From: Nitrogeniibacter aestuarii
GTDB taxonomy: Bacteria; Pseudomonadota; Gammaproteobacteria; Burkholderiales; Rhodocyclaceae
Assembly: GCF_017309585.1 (NCBI RefSeq)
Contig: NZ_CP071321.1
Location: 1,426,001 to 1,490,000 of the forward strand
Reading direction: 5' to 3'
Length of the DNA stretch: 64,000 nucleotides
In this document: positions 1 through 7,582 of the stretch, one piece after another
How positions within the stretch are numbered: the stretch's first letter is position 1
Layout of the letters: every line of letters starts with the position of its first letter
The notes under the pieces: model-generated
Told to the model about the DNA's origin: nothing
What the model saw: only the letters and a program-made list of their open reading frames with translations
Databases searched by the model: none
Translations under genes and position numbers: made by a program

Positions 1-2
1 TC

Positions 3-215
3 GTTGAGGATTTTGATCAGCACATCCGCTATGCGGAAGGCTTTCACAAGCGCTGGATGGGCTCCGAAAAAGCCAAGAACCAGTGGTGCGACCGGGTGGC
101 CATGCTCGACGTGGACATGCTGTGCCCACAGCACGGTGCCATCTATCGTGGCAAGGACGTGCATCGCTTCATCGACTGGTTCCGCGAACTGGAGGTCGGT
201 GTCGCCAGCAACTGA
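3..215 (+). CDS. C-terminal fragment of a metallo-beta-lactamase fold di-iron (ODP/flavodiiron-like) protein
   Basis: Only the last 70 codons are in the window; the reading frame is open to the left edge and ends at TGA 213-215. The translated tail contains AEGFHKRWMGSEKAK and, near the end, MLCPQHGAIYRG. This resembles the closing His-Gly strand of the beta-lactamase domain of flavodiiron/ODP proteins, which reduce oxygen or nitric oxide. The downstream hemerythrin and NO-response genes fit such a role. No flavodoxin domain follows, so it would be the shorter ODP type. The family call rests on a short tail and on context. Confidence 0.6.
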   Translation, partial: VEDFDQHIRYAEGFHKRWMGSEKAKNQWCDRVAMLDVDMLCPQHGAIYRGKDVHRFIDWFRELEVGVASN

Positions 216-239
216 CACCGACCCACCTCACGCGAGCAA

Positions 240-264
240 GGGCAGGCCTCCGGTCTGCCCTTTT
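240..264 (+). terminator. Rho-independent terminator after the ODP-like gene
   Basis: GGGCAG (240-245) pairs with CTGCCC (255-260) across a 9-base loop and is followed directly by TTTT. It lies 25 bases after the stop codon and separates the upstream gene from the FNR-box promoter that follows. Confidence 0.7.
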
Positions 265-285
265 GTCATCGAGTGGGCAGTCCGG

Positions 286-299
286 TTGATGCCGGTCAA
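286..299 (+). promoter_or_regulatory. FNR/DNR box upstream of the hemerythrin operon
   Basis: TTGAT-GCCG-GTCAA matches the FNR-family consensus TTGAT-N4-ATCAA at nine of ten positions. A class II arrangement (box centred at -41.5) predicts transcription start near 334. CAGAAT at 321-326 sits where the -10 element should be, and the first gene starts at 364. Both Fnr and a Dnr-type regulator are encoded within 6 kb, and the sequence does not say which one binds. Confidence 0.75.
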
Positions 300-363
300 T
301 GTCGGGCGAGCCCAAATCGCCAGAATGGGCCATAACCCCAGTGACATTTTCGGAGTCAATCCA

Positions 364-810
364 ATGAAACCTCTGGCCCAGACCATGCGCCTAGACCATG
401 CGCGATGCGATCTGCTTTTCTCCAAAGCGGAGGCCGCCGCGGAAGACGCCCGCTGGCCCGACTGCCATGCGCAGACACATCAGTTCGTCGAGGCCTTGCT
501 GCAGCATTTCGCGCTCGAAGAGGATGTGCTCTTTCCCGCCTTCGAGCGGCGCACCAGCATGACCGGTGGGCCCACTCAGGTCATGCGTAGCGAGCACGAC
601 CAGATGCGCCAGCTGGTGGCCGCACTCAATGACGCCGCGAGCTCTCAGGACGCTGACGCCTTCGCCGACGCAGCAGAAACCCTGCTCATCCTCATGCAGC
701 AGCACAACATGAAGGAAGAGAACATCCTCTATCCCATGGTCGAAGATTCCGTCGGCGCCGAACCCGACGTTCAGGCCGGCGTGGAGTCGCTGGCGCAGGA
801 GGCTGCATGA
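364..810 (+). CDS. Hemerythrin domain protein
   Basis: This is a 148-residue single-domain hemerythrin. Candidate di-iron ligands are H12, H48, E52, H78, H114 and E118, in the family blocks QHFALEEDVLFP and QQHNMKEENILYP. Such proteins bind O2 or NO at a carboxylate-bridged di-iron centre in the cytoplasm. The start at 364 was chosen because the upstream frame is noncoding and holds the terminator and FNR box. It is the first gene after the FNR box, and its TGA overlaps the ATG of the DUF2249 gene, so the two are translationally coupled. A role in NO or oxygen sensing or buffering is inferred from the domain and context. Confidence 0.88.
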   Translation: MKPLAQTMRLDHARCDLLFSKAEAAAEDARWPDCHAQTHQFVEALLQHFALEEDVLFPAFERRTSMTGGPTQVMRSEHDQMRQLVAALNDAASSQDADAFADAAETLLILMQQHNMKEENILYPMVEDSVGAEPDVQAGVESLAQEAA

Positions 811-1064
811 TGAGCCCGACGCGCACACCCGATCTCGTTGTCGATGCACGTGCCATGCTCCCGCCAGAACCGCTGGAGCGCACGCTGGAGGCGCTCGATG
901 CGCTACCTGAGGGCGGTACCTTGCTGCTGATCATTCCGCGGCAGCCCGCGCCGCTCTACGACATGCTGGTGAACAATGGCTACACCTACGAGGTAAAGAC
1001 ACGCGACGACGGCGCCTTCGACATTCTGATACGCCAGGCTGATCAGGCTCATGGCGACGGCTGA
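807..1064 (+). CDS. DUF2249 small protein
   Basis: The product is 85 residues, or 84 if the second ATG at 810 is used. It has the DUF2249 pattern: LVVDARAMLPPEPLERTLEAL, a turn, a hydrophobic strand LLLIIP, then PLYDML..GY and a final strand. The fold is related to the TusA/SirA-like group, but no conserved catalytic Cys is present. DUF2249 proteins often accompany hemerythrins and denitrification genes, and their biochemical role is not established. It overlaps the hemerythrin gene by 4 bases and the following membrane-protein gene by 14 bases, so the three form one transcript. Confidence 0.8.
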   Translation: MMSPTRTPDLVVDARAMLPPEPLERTLEALDALPEGGTLLLIIPRQPAPLYDMLVNNGYTYEVKTRDDGAFDILIRQADQAHGDG

Positions 1065-2301
1065 ACTGTCCTTCGAGCAGGCGCCACCACTGTCCGTACC
1101 CCTGCGGTTTTTCTATGGCGCGCCGATCTTTCTGTTTTTGGCCGCCCTGTTGATGATGTTCCGGTTCGATCAGGTGTTCGTGTCGCGCTGGACGCCGCAA
1201 ACGCTGGCGCTCACGCATCTGGTGACGGCGGGCTTCATGTTGCAGGTCATGCTCGGTGCGCTGTTCCAGCTCATGCCGGTCGCCGCGGGGGCCAATCTAT
1301 GGCGGCCCCACTGGTTGGTATGGCCCGTGCATGTGGGGAGCTTCGCGGGGGCACTGGGCCTGGCGTGGGGGTTCTACGCCAGTCATGGGGCTTGGCTGGC
1401 GGCTGGCGGCGTGTTGCTGACGCTGGCGGTGCTGGTGTTCATGCTTGCCTCGGCCCTGGCGCTGCTGCGCACCCCGGCCCGTGGGCCGACAGTCTCCGCG
1501 TTGCGTCTGGCGGTTCTTTGGCTGGGGGTGACCGTCGCGATCGGTCTGAGCATGGCCGCCGCACGTGGCGGTTATCTGGGGCTTGAGCCGCTGCAATGGT
1601 CGCAGCTTCACGTGGCCGGTGGTCTGGTCGGCTGGGGTGGTCTGCTTGTGGCCGCGACGGCCTATCTGGTGGTCCCCATGTTTCAGCTGACGCCCGCGTA
1701 TCCGGCGTGGTTCAGTCGAGCCTTCGCCTGGGCGCTCGCTGGCGCGCTGGTGCTCGGTGCCGCAGCGACGCATCCGTTGGCGTGGATTCCGGCCGTCGTC
1801 ATGGTCATGGGGTTTGCGGTGATGACGCTCGACCGGCAGCGACGGCGGCGTCGCGCCAAGACCGACCTGACGCTGAGCCTGTGGCGCCAGGCCATGAGCT
1901 GCGTCCTGCTCGGGGGGGGGCTGTCACTGCTTGTCCTGCTGGGGGAAAACGATCCACGCATCAGCGTGGCGGCCGGTGTGCTGGTGCTGTACGGGGCGTT
2001 CGTGTCGCTGATTGCAGGCATGCTCTACAAGATCGTGCCCTTCATCCTCTGGCTGTTCCTGCAGCCGCGCCTGTCACAGGTGCCGCCCATGACGCGCATG
2101 CTCAATCAGCCGCTCATGCGCTGGCATTGGTGGGTGCATTCCGGTGGGCTGGTGATGGCCGGACTGGCCGCTTTCTGGAGCCCGATGGGGCTGGGGGCAG
2201 GGGTTGCCATCGGTGCGGCCAGCCTGCTCCTGCTGGCCCAGCTCATGCGCGTCGGGCGTCATGCCCAGCGCGCACTGGCGACGCTCTCTCAGCCGTCGTA
2301 G
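1051..2301 (+). CDS. Polytopic membrane protein, heme-copper-oxidase subunit I-like
   Basis: The 416-residue protein has about 12 hydrophobic helices. Conserved-looking polar residues lie inside them: H56 in LTHLVTAGFMLQ, QLHVAGGLVGWGG, and YKIVPFILW. This pattern recalls cytochrome oxidase/NO reductase subunit I-like proteins that sit beside NnrS and hemerythrin genes in denitrifying betaproteobacteria, but the full heme-copper signature was not recognised. It overlaps the DUF2249 gene, so it belongs to the FNR-box operon. Its 3' end overlaps the convergent dnr gene by 13 bp. The function is not established; NO response or heme/copper handling is a guess from neighbours. Confidence 0.65.
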   Translation: MATAELSFEQAPPLSVPLRFFYGAPIFLFLAALLMMFRFDQVFVSRWTPQTLALTHLVTAGFMLQVMLGALFQLMPVAAGANLWRPHWLVWPVHVGSFAGALGLAWGFYASHGAWLAAGGVLLTLAVLVFMLASALALLRTPARGPTVSALRLAVLWLGVTVAIGLSMAAARGGYLGLEPLQWSQLHVAGGLVGWGGLLVAATAYLVVPMFQLTPAYPAWFSRAFAWALAGALVLGAAATHPLAWIPAVVMVMGFAVMTLDRQRRRRRAKTDLTLSLWRQAMSCVLLGGGLSLLVLLGENDPRISVAAGVLVLYGAFVSLIAGMLYKIVPFILWLFLQPRLSQVPPMTRMLNQPLMRWHWWVHSGGLVMAGLAAFWSPMGLGAGVAIGAASLLLLAQLMRVGRHAQRALATLSQPS

Positions 2302-2981
2302 CGGCTGAGTTTGGCCACGTCATGCAACATGATCTGCTTGCCCTGGACCGTGATGAGCTTGTTTTCCGACAGATCGTGGAAAACCCGCGAGAGCGTTTCG
2401 GGCGTGAGATTGAGGCGGGAGGCAATCACCTGCTTGCTGGTGGGCAGATCGATGGTTTGCTCGCCTTCCTGACACGGGGCCGCATGCGATTGCTGAAGCA
2501 GATAGCCAATCACACGCTGGGTGCTCGAGCGCAGGGAATAGGATTCCACGTCGCGTACCATGCTGTGCAGCCGGATGGCCATACCGGCGAGCATGCGCCG
2601 GGCAAACCCGGCATCGTGCTCGATCTGATCGAAAACAGCCTCGCTGCTCACGTGCAGCAACAAGGTGTCGCCCAGGGATTCAGCGAAAACGGGGTAGGGC
2701 CGGTCCATGAACATCACCGCTTCGCCAAAGCTCTGATGCGCACCCAGAATCTCGACCACCTTCTCATTGCCCTGCGGCGAGGAGAAGGCGAGTTTCATCT
2801 GGCCAAAGATGACGTAATAAAACCCTTGGGGGTGGTCGCCACGCTGGAAGAGCATTTCGCCCTTCTTCAGACGTTTCTCGCGCGTGTTCTCTGCAATCTG
2901 CTCGATGTCCTCGGCCGACATGGCACTGAACAAGGGCATGCGGCTGAGCAGCCCGGGGATGTCGATCTTGTTTTGGCTCAT
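2289..2981 (-). CDS. dnr: Crp/Fnr family regulator, Dnr-type
   Basis: The product has 230 residues: an N-terminal cyclic-nucleotide-binding-like beta-roll (about 15-125), a dimer helix (about 130-150) and a winged helix. The recognition helix at about 192-205 contains PETLSR, the E-SR pattern that reads TTGAT half-sites. It lacks the N-terminal cysteine cluster of Fnr, so it is not an oxygen-sensing Fe-S protein. Dnr-type proteins respond to NO through heme. The start at 2981 was chosen over an upstream in-frame start because AAAGG lies about 10 bases before it. It is divergent from nnrS, as expected for an NO-responsive regulator. The subfamily name is inferred. Confidence 0.8.
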   Translation of the reverse strand: MSQNKIDIPGLLSRMPLFSAMSAEDIEQIAENTREKRLKKGEMLFQRGDHPQGFYYVIFGQMKLAFSSPQGNEKVVEILGAHQSFGEAVMFMDRPYPVFAESLGDTLLLHVSSEAVFDQIEHDAGFARRMLAGMAIRLHSMVRDVESYSLRSSTQRVIGYLLQQSHAAPCQEGEQTIDLPTSKQVIASRLNLTPETLSRVFHDLSENKLITVQGKQIMLHDVAKLSRYDG

Positions 2982-3035
2982 GGGTCCAACCTTTGTTGAT
3001 CCGCGAGACTCTAACACGCGGGATTGATCTCTATT

Positions 3036-3049
3036 TTGATCTTGTTTAA
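3036..3049 (-). promoter_or_regulatory. Imperfect FNR/DNR box in the dnr-nnrS intergenic region
   Basis: Read on the minus strand the site is TTAAA-CAAG-ATCAA, eight of ten consensus positions. Its centre (3042.5) is 41.5 bp from a predicted dnr start at about 3001, with TAGAGT (3008-3013) as the -10, which is the class II geometry. A second TTGAT half-site lies at 3024-3028. It is only 30 bp from the nnrS start codon, so it more likely serves dnr. Confidence 0.45.
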
Positions 3050-3072
3050 CTCACTGACTGTGCCTGAAAAAC

Positions 3073-4278
3073 ATGACTGATGCACCCGCCCAACGAATGA
3101 TCCTCTTCGCAACACCGCATCGAGGAATGTTTTTCACCGGCATGCTACAGAGCGTGCTGGTGATGTTGCCCTGGTGGATCGAGCTGGTCTTGCGCACGCG
3201 CGACGGGGGGCTTGACTGGCCATGGCCTGCCGTGTGGTGGCATGCATTGATGCTCATTTACGGGGTGTTCCCGTTCTTCATCTTCGGGTTCTTGTTGACC
3301 GTCATACCGCGCTGGCAGAATCAGCCGGATCTTCCGCGCCGTGACTACGCATGGATCTGGGTGGCGCTGACCACCGGGTGGCTGTTGCTTTACGCCGGCT
3401 TCGTGGTCCCGGCGCTGCGTGTGGGGGGGCTGCTCGTGGTTGCGTGTGGGTGGGCTGGCGTGTGCGTGCGTTTGCTGCCGATTGCACTTCTCCCCGGACG
3501 CGGGCGCCTGCATGCCATGCCCGCGTGGCTGGCGCTCTTTGCCGGCTGGGTGGGCTGGGTCTTGCTGATTGGAATGGCGCTAGATGGAGATGGTCGTTGG
3601 GCTCTGTGGGCCATCGACATCGGATTGTTTGCGTTCCTGCTGCCGATCTTTCTGTGCGTGTGTCACCGCATGGTGCCTTTCTTCTCGAACTCGGTACTGC
3701 CCGATTACCAGATGGTTCGCCCGGCCTGGGCGCTGTGGGTGCTGCTGGCCGGTGCCGTCCTCCACGGTCTGCTGAACCGGATGGATCTGGCGGCGTGGCG
3801 CTGGCTTGTTGATCTGCCGATGGCGGTGCTCGGGCTATGGCTGAGCTCGCAGTGGCGTCTGTTCGACAGCTTTAAGGTGAAGCTGCTGGCCATGCTGCAT
3901 GTGGGCTTTGCCTGGTTCTGGATCGGCATGGCCTTGTTCGGGCTTCAGTCCCTGCTGCCGTGGTTCGGCATCAGTGCCCTGGGCCTGGCACCGGTGCACG
4001 CGCTGGTCATCGGCATGTTTTCGGTACTGGTCATCGGCATGGTCTCGCGGGTCACTTTGGGGCACTCGGGCGCGCCACTGGCTGCCGACGGGCTCACCTG
4101 GTATCTGTGCTGGGCGCTGCAGCTGGTGGTCGTTGTCCGCATTCTGGCCGAGTTGATGCCGGGGCGTTCCCTGTGGCTGGTGGCGGCCTCGACCGGGTGG
4201 CTGTGCGTGTTTGTGCTGTGGACTTTGCGGTATCTTCCAAGCTTTGTCCGTCCGCGCGTGGATGGAAAAGCCGGATAG
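3073..4278 (+). CDS. nnrS: NnrS family membrane protein
   Basis: The 401-residue, roughly 12-helix inner-membrane protein carries the NnrS signatures CHRMVPFF (197-204) and RVTLGHSG (326-333). NnrS is a heme- and copper-containing protein of denitrifiers that relieves nitrosative stress and is normally controlled by an NnrR/Dnr regulator. Here the Dnr-type regulator is divergently encoded next to it. No strong Shine-Dalgarno precedes ATG 3073, but the family-typical N-terminus (FATPHRGMFFTG) starts soon after it. The SirB2 gene follows after 10 bases, so the two are probably co-transcribed. Confidence 0.9.
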   Translation: MTDAPAQRMILFATPHRGMFFTGMLQSVLVMLPWWIELVLRTRDGGLDWPWPAVWWHALMLIYGVFPFFIFGFLLTVIPRWQNQPDLPRRDYAWIWVALTTGWLLLYAGFVVPALRVGGLLVVACGWAGVCVRLLPIALLPGRGRLHAMPAWLALFAGWVGWVLLIGMALDGDGRWALWAIDIGLFAFLLPIFLCVCHRMVPFFSNSVLPDYQMVRPAWALWVLLAGAVLHGLLNRMDLAAWRWLVDLPMAVLGLWLSSQWRLFDSFKVKLLAMLHVGFAWFWIGMALFGLQSLLPWFGISALGLAPVHALVIGMFSVLVIGMVSRVTLGHSGAPLAADGLTWYLCWALQLVVVVRILAELMPGRSLWLVAASTGWLCVFVLWTLRYLPSFVRPRVDGKAG

Positions 4279-4288
4279 GAAACTAACG

Positions 4289-4660
4289 ATGTACATGGCC
4301 TTGAAACACCTGCACATGACATGCGTCGCATTGAGCCTGCTGGGCTTTGTGGTCCGTGGGTTCTGGATGATGACGGAGGCGCCGCAGCTCAAGGCGAAGC
4401 TCAGTCGCGTATTGCCGCACGTGGTCGATACGGTACTGCTGGGGAGTGCGATCGCGCTCGTGAGTTACTACGACGCGGTGCCCGACTGGGTGTGGGCGAA
4501 GGTGGTCGGCTTGCTCATCTACATCGTCCTCGGTACCGTAGCACTGAAGCGTGGGAAAACGCGCCAGGTACGGATCGCTGCATTCGTGCTGGCCTTGATC
4601 ACGTTTGGCTGGATCGTGTCGGTGGCGCTCAGCAAGTCATCCGCCGGCTTCTTCGCTTGA
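4289..4660 (+). CDS. SirB2 family membrane protein
   Basis: The product is 123 residues with four hydrophobic segments. It begins MYMALKHLHMTCVALSLLGF and contains RGFWMM and HVVDTVLLGSAIAL, the hallmarks of the SirB family (SirB2, formerly called invasion gene expression up-regulator). The start at 4289 has GGATAGGA eight bases upstream, and the upstream in-frame extension overlaps nnrS and was rejected. SirB2 proteins are widespread in denitrifier and other proteobacterial genomes, and their biochemical function is unknown. Position in the nnrS operon suggests a link to heme or NO physiology. Confidence 0.85.
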   Translation: MYMALKHLHMTCVALSLLGFVVRGFWMMTEAPQLKAKLSRVLPHVVDTVLLGSAIALVSYYDAVPDWVWAKVVGLLIYIVLGTVALKRGKTRQVRIAAFVLALITFGWIVSVALSKSSAGFFA

Positions 4661-4680
4661 GTTTCGGAGTCTAAAAGAGC

Positions 4681-5220
4681 ATGACCGAATCGCTCATTCC
4701 TGTGGCGCCGGCCTTGGACGAACCGCTTGAAATCCTGTCCGCCTGCCACGGGCGGGTGAGGGCGAATCTTCAGACGCTGGACCGGCTCATTCGCTGGCTG
4801 CCCGATCACGGCGCTGACAAGGATGCGCAGCAGGCGGCAATCAATGTCATGCGCTACTTCAACCTCGGTGCGATGAACCATCACCAGGATGAAGAAGAGG
4901 ATTTGTTCCCGGTGCTGCTCGAACGCTGCCCGGCGAATGTCCGCCAGCGCATCCGGCGCCTGGTTGCCTGGATCAAGGACGACCATCGCGCGCTGGAAGC
5001 CACCTGGGCGCAACTGCGTGAGCAGCTTGTGATGGTGGCGTCGGGTGACAGTGATCAGCTCGACGCAGACGTGGTGGCAAATTTTTCGGCGCAGTACCTC
5101 AATCACCTCGATCGGGAAGACAACGAGCTGTTTCCGCTGGCAGCCAATATTCTGACCGACGCGGACATCCGTCAGATGAGCGAGCGGATGCGGGCACGGC
5201 GAACCGGTAGCCATCAATGA
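4681..5220 (+). CDS. Hemerythrin domain protein (second copy)
   Basis: The 179-residue HHE-type hemerythrin has ligand blocks ACHGR, NHHQDEEEDLFP, DDHRALE and NHLDREDNELFP, giving the expected His and Glu ligands for a di-iron site. It differs from the hemerythrin at 364-810 in length and in the extra acidic run after the second His pair, so it is not a recent duplicate. It sits 20 bases after the SirB2 gene and ends at a strong terminator, making it the last gene of the nnrS operon. O2 or NO binding, or protection of Fe-S proteins, is the likely role. Confidence 0.87.
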   Translation: MTESLIPVAPALDEPLEILSACHGRVRANLQTLDRLIRWLPDHGADKDAQQAAINVMRYFNLGAMNHHQDEEEDLFPVLLERCPANVRQRIRRLVAWIKDDHRALEATWAQLREQLVMVASGDSDQLDADVVANFSAQYLNHLDREDNELFPLAANILTDADIRQMSERMRARRTGSHQ

Positions 5221-5246
5221 AAACGGGCGCCAGAGGCGCCCGTTTT
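5220..5246. terminator. Bidirectional terminator between the nnrS operon and fnr
   Basis: AAAACGGGCGCC (5220-5231) and GGCGCCCGTTTT (5235-5246) form a 12-bp stem around a 3-base loop, with T-tracts on both strands. It serves the hemerythrin gene and the convergent fnr gene. Confidence 0.9.
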
Positions 5247-5263
5247 CATTGATTGAGGCTCAA

Positions 5264-6007
5264 TCAGGCACTCGACTGATTGTTGAGCAGGGCCTTGAGG
5301 CCATCGATATCCAGGATCTTGATGTGTTTTTGCTGCACCGAAATCAGCCCCTGATCCTGGAAACGGGAGAAGGCCCGAGATACGGTCTCCAGCTTCAGAC
5401 CGAGGTAGGAGCCGATTTCGTCGCGCGTCATGCGCAGGTGGAATTCGGCTGCGGAGAAACCGCGTGCAGTGAAGCGCTGTGACAGGTTGATCAGGAACGC
5501 TGCCAGGCGCTCCTCGGCACGCATGGACCCGAGCAGCATCATGACGCTGTGATCGCGCACGATCTCGCGGCTCATCACCTTGTGAAACTGGTGTTGAAGT
5601 GACTCGACCTCCCGTGACAGCTCTTCGAGCTTGTCGAAAGGAATGATGCACACTTCACTGTCTTCGAGCGCCTGCGCATCGCAGGTATGGTTCTCGGTGC
5701 TGATGCCATCCAGACCCAGAATCTCGCCGGACATCTGGAAGCCGGTGACCTGATCCCGCCCGTCCTCGAAGAGCACGTTGGTCTTGAAAGACCCGGAACG
5801 CACAGCGTAAATGGCCTCGAAATGATCGCCGGCGCGGTAGAGGTGCTGGTGACGCTTCACCTTTCGACGGCTGCCGATGAGTTCATCAAGCTGCTCGATC
5901 TCGCCGTTCTCGAGTCCAAACGGCAGGCATAACTCCTGCAGATTGCACTGGGAACAGGCGGTTTTCAGGTCCGCTGCCGTGACCTTGATGATGGCGCCGC
6001 GTTGCAT
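5264..6007 (-). CDS. fnr: Fnr oxygen-sensing transcription factor
   Basis: The 247-residue protein has the four cysteines of a [4Fe-4S] Fnr: C18, C21, C27 near the N-terminus (ACSQCNLQELC) and C109. The effector beta-roll spans roughly 40-135. The helix-turn-helix at 194-216 has E207, S210 and R211 in the recognition helix, which specifies TTGAT-N4-ATCAA. Oxygen destroys the cluster, so the protein is active only under anoxia. It is divergent from hemN and shares with it a 128-bp intergenic region containing a perfect FNR box, so autoregulation is possible. It is the second of three Crp/Fnr regulators in the first 22 kb. Confidence 0.95.
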   Translation of the reverse strand: MQRGAIIKVTAADLKTACSQCNLQELCLPFGLENGEIEQLDELIGSRRKVKRHQHLYRAGDHFEAIYAVRSGSFKTNVLFEDGRDQVTGFQMSGEILGLDGISTENHTCDAQALEDSEVCIIPFDKLEELSREVESLQHQFHKVMSREIVRDHSVMMLLGSMRAEERLAAFLINLSQRFTARGFSAAEFHLRMTRDEIGSYLGLKLETVSRAFSRFQDQGLISVQQKHIKILDIDGLKALLNNQSSA

Positions 6008-6066
6008 TCAGCTCTCTCTCCGTCTTACTTCCAGTTGCTTGTTCCGGGGCTGTCCGGCAAGCCCCG

Positions 6067-6080
6067 TTGATCCACGTCAA
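6067..6080. promoter_or_regulatory. FNR box between fnr and hemN
   Basis: TTGAT-CCAC-GTCAA has one departure from the palindromic consensus. Its centre at 6073.5 predicts a class II hemN start near 6115, 21 bases before the ATG. In the other direction it is 66 bp from the fnr start codon, so it could also control fnr. Confidence 0.75.
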
Positions 6081-6135
6081 CTCAGTTGGGGCGGGTTTTT
6101 GAGATGGTAGGCTCCAATCGAGGAAGCCGCAAATC

Positions 6136-7527
6136 ATGGACAACCAGAAAGAACTTGTATTCGACCCGAACCTGATCCGCAAATTCGACGTCAATGGCCC
6201 ACGCTACACGTCGTACCCGACAGCGGACCGCTTCGTCGAAGCCTTCAATGCCGACGCGCTAACCGATTGGCTTGGACAGCGCGCGGGCGGGGGGTTGAGC
6301 CGACCCTTGTCATTGTACTTCCACATTCCGTTCTGCAACACCATTTGCTACTACTGTGCCTGCAACAAGATCATCACCAAGGACCACAGTCGTTCCGCCA
6401 AGTATCTGAAATACCTGGCGAAAGAAGTGGCCATGCAAGCGGCTGCCCTTAATGGAAGCCGGGAGGTGATCCAGCTCCATCTGGGCGGTGGTACGCCCAC
6501 TTTCCTGTCGCATGACGAAATGCGCGAGCTCATGACCATCGTGCGACAGCATTTCACGCTGTTGCCCGACGGCGAATATTCGATCGAGGTGGACCCGCGC
6601 AAGGTCGACTACGCCACCGTGGCGATGCTCGCAGAAGCAGGTTTCAATCGTATGAGCATCGGCGTGCAGGATTTCAACATCGATGTTCAGCGAGCGGTCA
6701 ATCGGGTACAGAGCTTCGACGAGACCAAGCTCGTGCTTGATGCCGCGCGCGAAACGGGTTTTCAGTCGATCAGCATGGACCTGATCTACGGCTTGCCCAA
6801 ACAGAATGTGATCAGCTTCAATCGCACACTGCAGCAGGTGCTTGAACTGTCACCCGACCGCATTTCACTCTACAGCTACGCTCACCTGCCAGGGCTGTTC
6901 AAACCCCAGCGGCGCATCGACGCGGCCGACATGCCCAGTGCCGACACCAAGCTCCAGATCCTTCAACTGGCCATTCGCCGGCTGACCGAGGCGGGCTACG
7001 TCTACATCGGCATGGATCACTTCGCCAAGCCGGACGATGAACTGGCCATCGCCCAGCGCCAGGGCCGGTTGCATCGAAACTTTCAGGGCTACAGCACGCA
7101 CGCCGAATGTGACCTGCTGGCCTTCGGTGTGTCGGCCATCGGCAAGATGGGCCCAACGTATTCACAGAACGTGAAAACGCTCGACGAGTATTACGACGCC
7201 CTCGATCAGGATCGCCTGCCTGTGCTGCGCGGTATCGAGGCGACCCAGGACGATCTGCTGCGCCGTTCGATCATTCAGGCGTTGATGTGCCACTTCGAGC
7301 TGTCGATTCCTGCGCTCGAACAGGCGCACATGATCGATTTCAAGAGTTACTTCGCGGCCGAACTCGAAGACCTCCGCGCCATGGCCAAATCGGGCCTGGT
7401 GACCGTGGGTGACGAGTGGCTCACCGTCGAGCCTGCCGGGCGCCTGCTGGTGCGTGGCATTGCCATGGTTTTCGACAAGTACCTGCGCGCCGATCGCGAA
7501 CGGGCCCGCTACTCCAAGGTGATCTGA
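6136..7527 (+). CDS. hemN: Oxygen-independent coproporphyrinogen III oxidase
   Basis: The 463-residue radical SAM enzyme decarboxylates coproporphyrinogen III to protoporphyrinogen IX without oxygen, for anaerobic heme synthesis. The [4Fe-4S] ligands are in HIPFCNTICYYCACN (C67, C71, C74; C76 is the extra Cys typical of HemN). The family N-terminus (GPRYTSYPTADRF) and GGGTP SAM-binding motif are present. Length matches E. coli HemN (about 457). The FNR box in its promoter fits its known anaerobic induction, and the adjacent divergent fnr gene is a common arrangement. Confidence 0.96.
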   Translation: MDNQKELVFDPNLIRKFDVNGPRYTSYPTADRFVEAFNADALTDWLGQRAGGGLSRPLSLYFHIPFCNTICYYCACNKIITKDHSRSAKYLKYLAKEVAMQAAALNGSREVIQLHLGGGTPTFLSHDEMRELMTIVRQHFTLLPDGEYSIEVDPRKVDYATVAMLAEAGFNRMSIGVQDFNIDVQRAVNRVQSFDETKLVLDAARETGFQSISMDLIYGLPKQNVISFNRTLQQVLELSPDRISLYSYAHLPGLFKPQRRIDAADMPSADTKLQILQLAIRRLTEAGYVYIGMDHFAKPDDELAIAQRQGRLHRNFQGYSTHAECDLLAFGVSAIGKMGPTYSQNVKTLDEYYDALDQDRLPVLRGIEATQDDLLRRSIIQALMCHFELSIPALEQAHMIDFKSYFAAELEDLRAMAKSGLVTVGDEWLTVEPAGRLLVRGIAMVFDKYLRADRERARYSKVI

Positions 7528-7582
7528 CGCTGGGGCAGGTCGCGTGCTAGGCTCGCGGCCTGTCGTCTCGTTCTGATGTCCC

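Noticed and set aside
4..363. An upstream extension that would make the first hemerythrin 268 residues long
   Set aside because: This stretch holds the 3' end of another gene in a different frame, a terminator and an FNR box; the hemerythrin domain itself starts at 364.
3024..3037. A second full FNR box (TTGAT-CTCT-ATTTT)
   Set aside because: Only the left half matches; the right half has two of five consensus bases.
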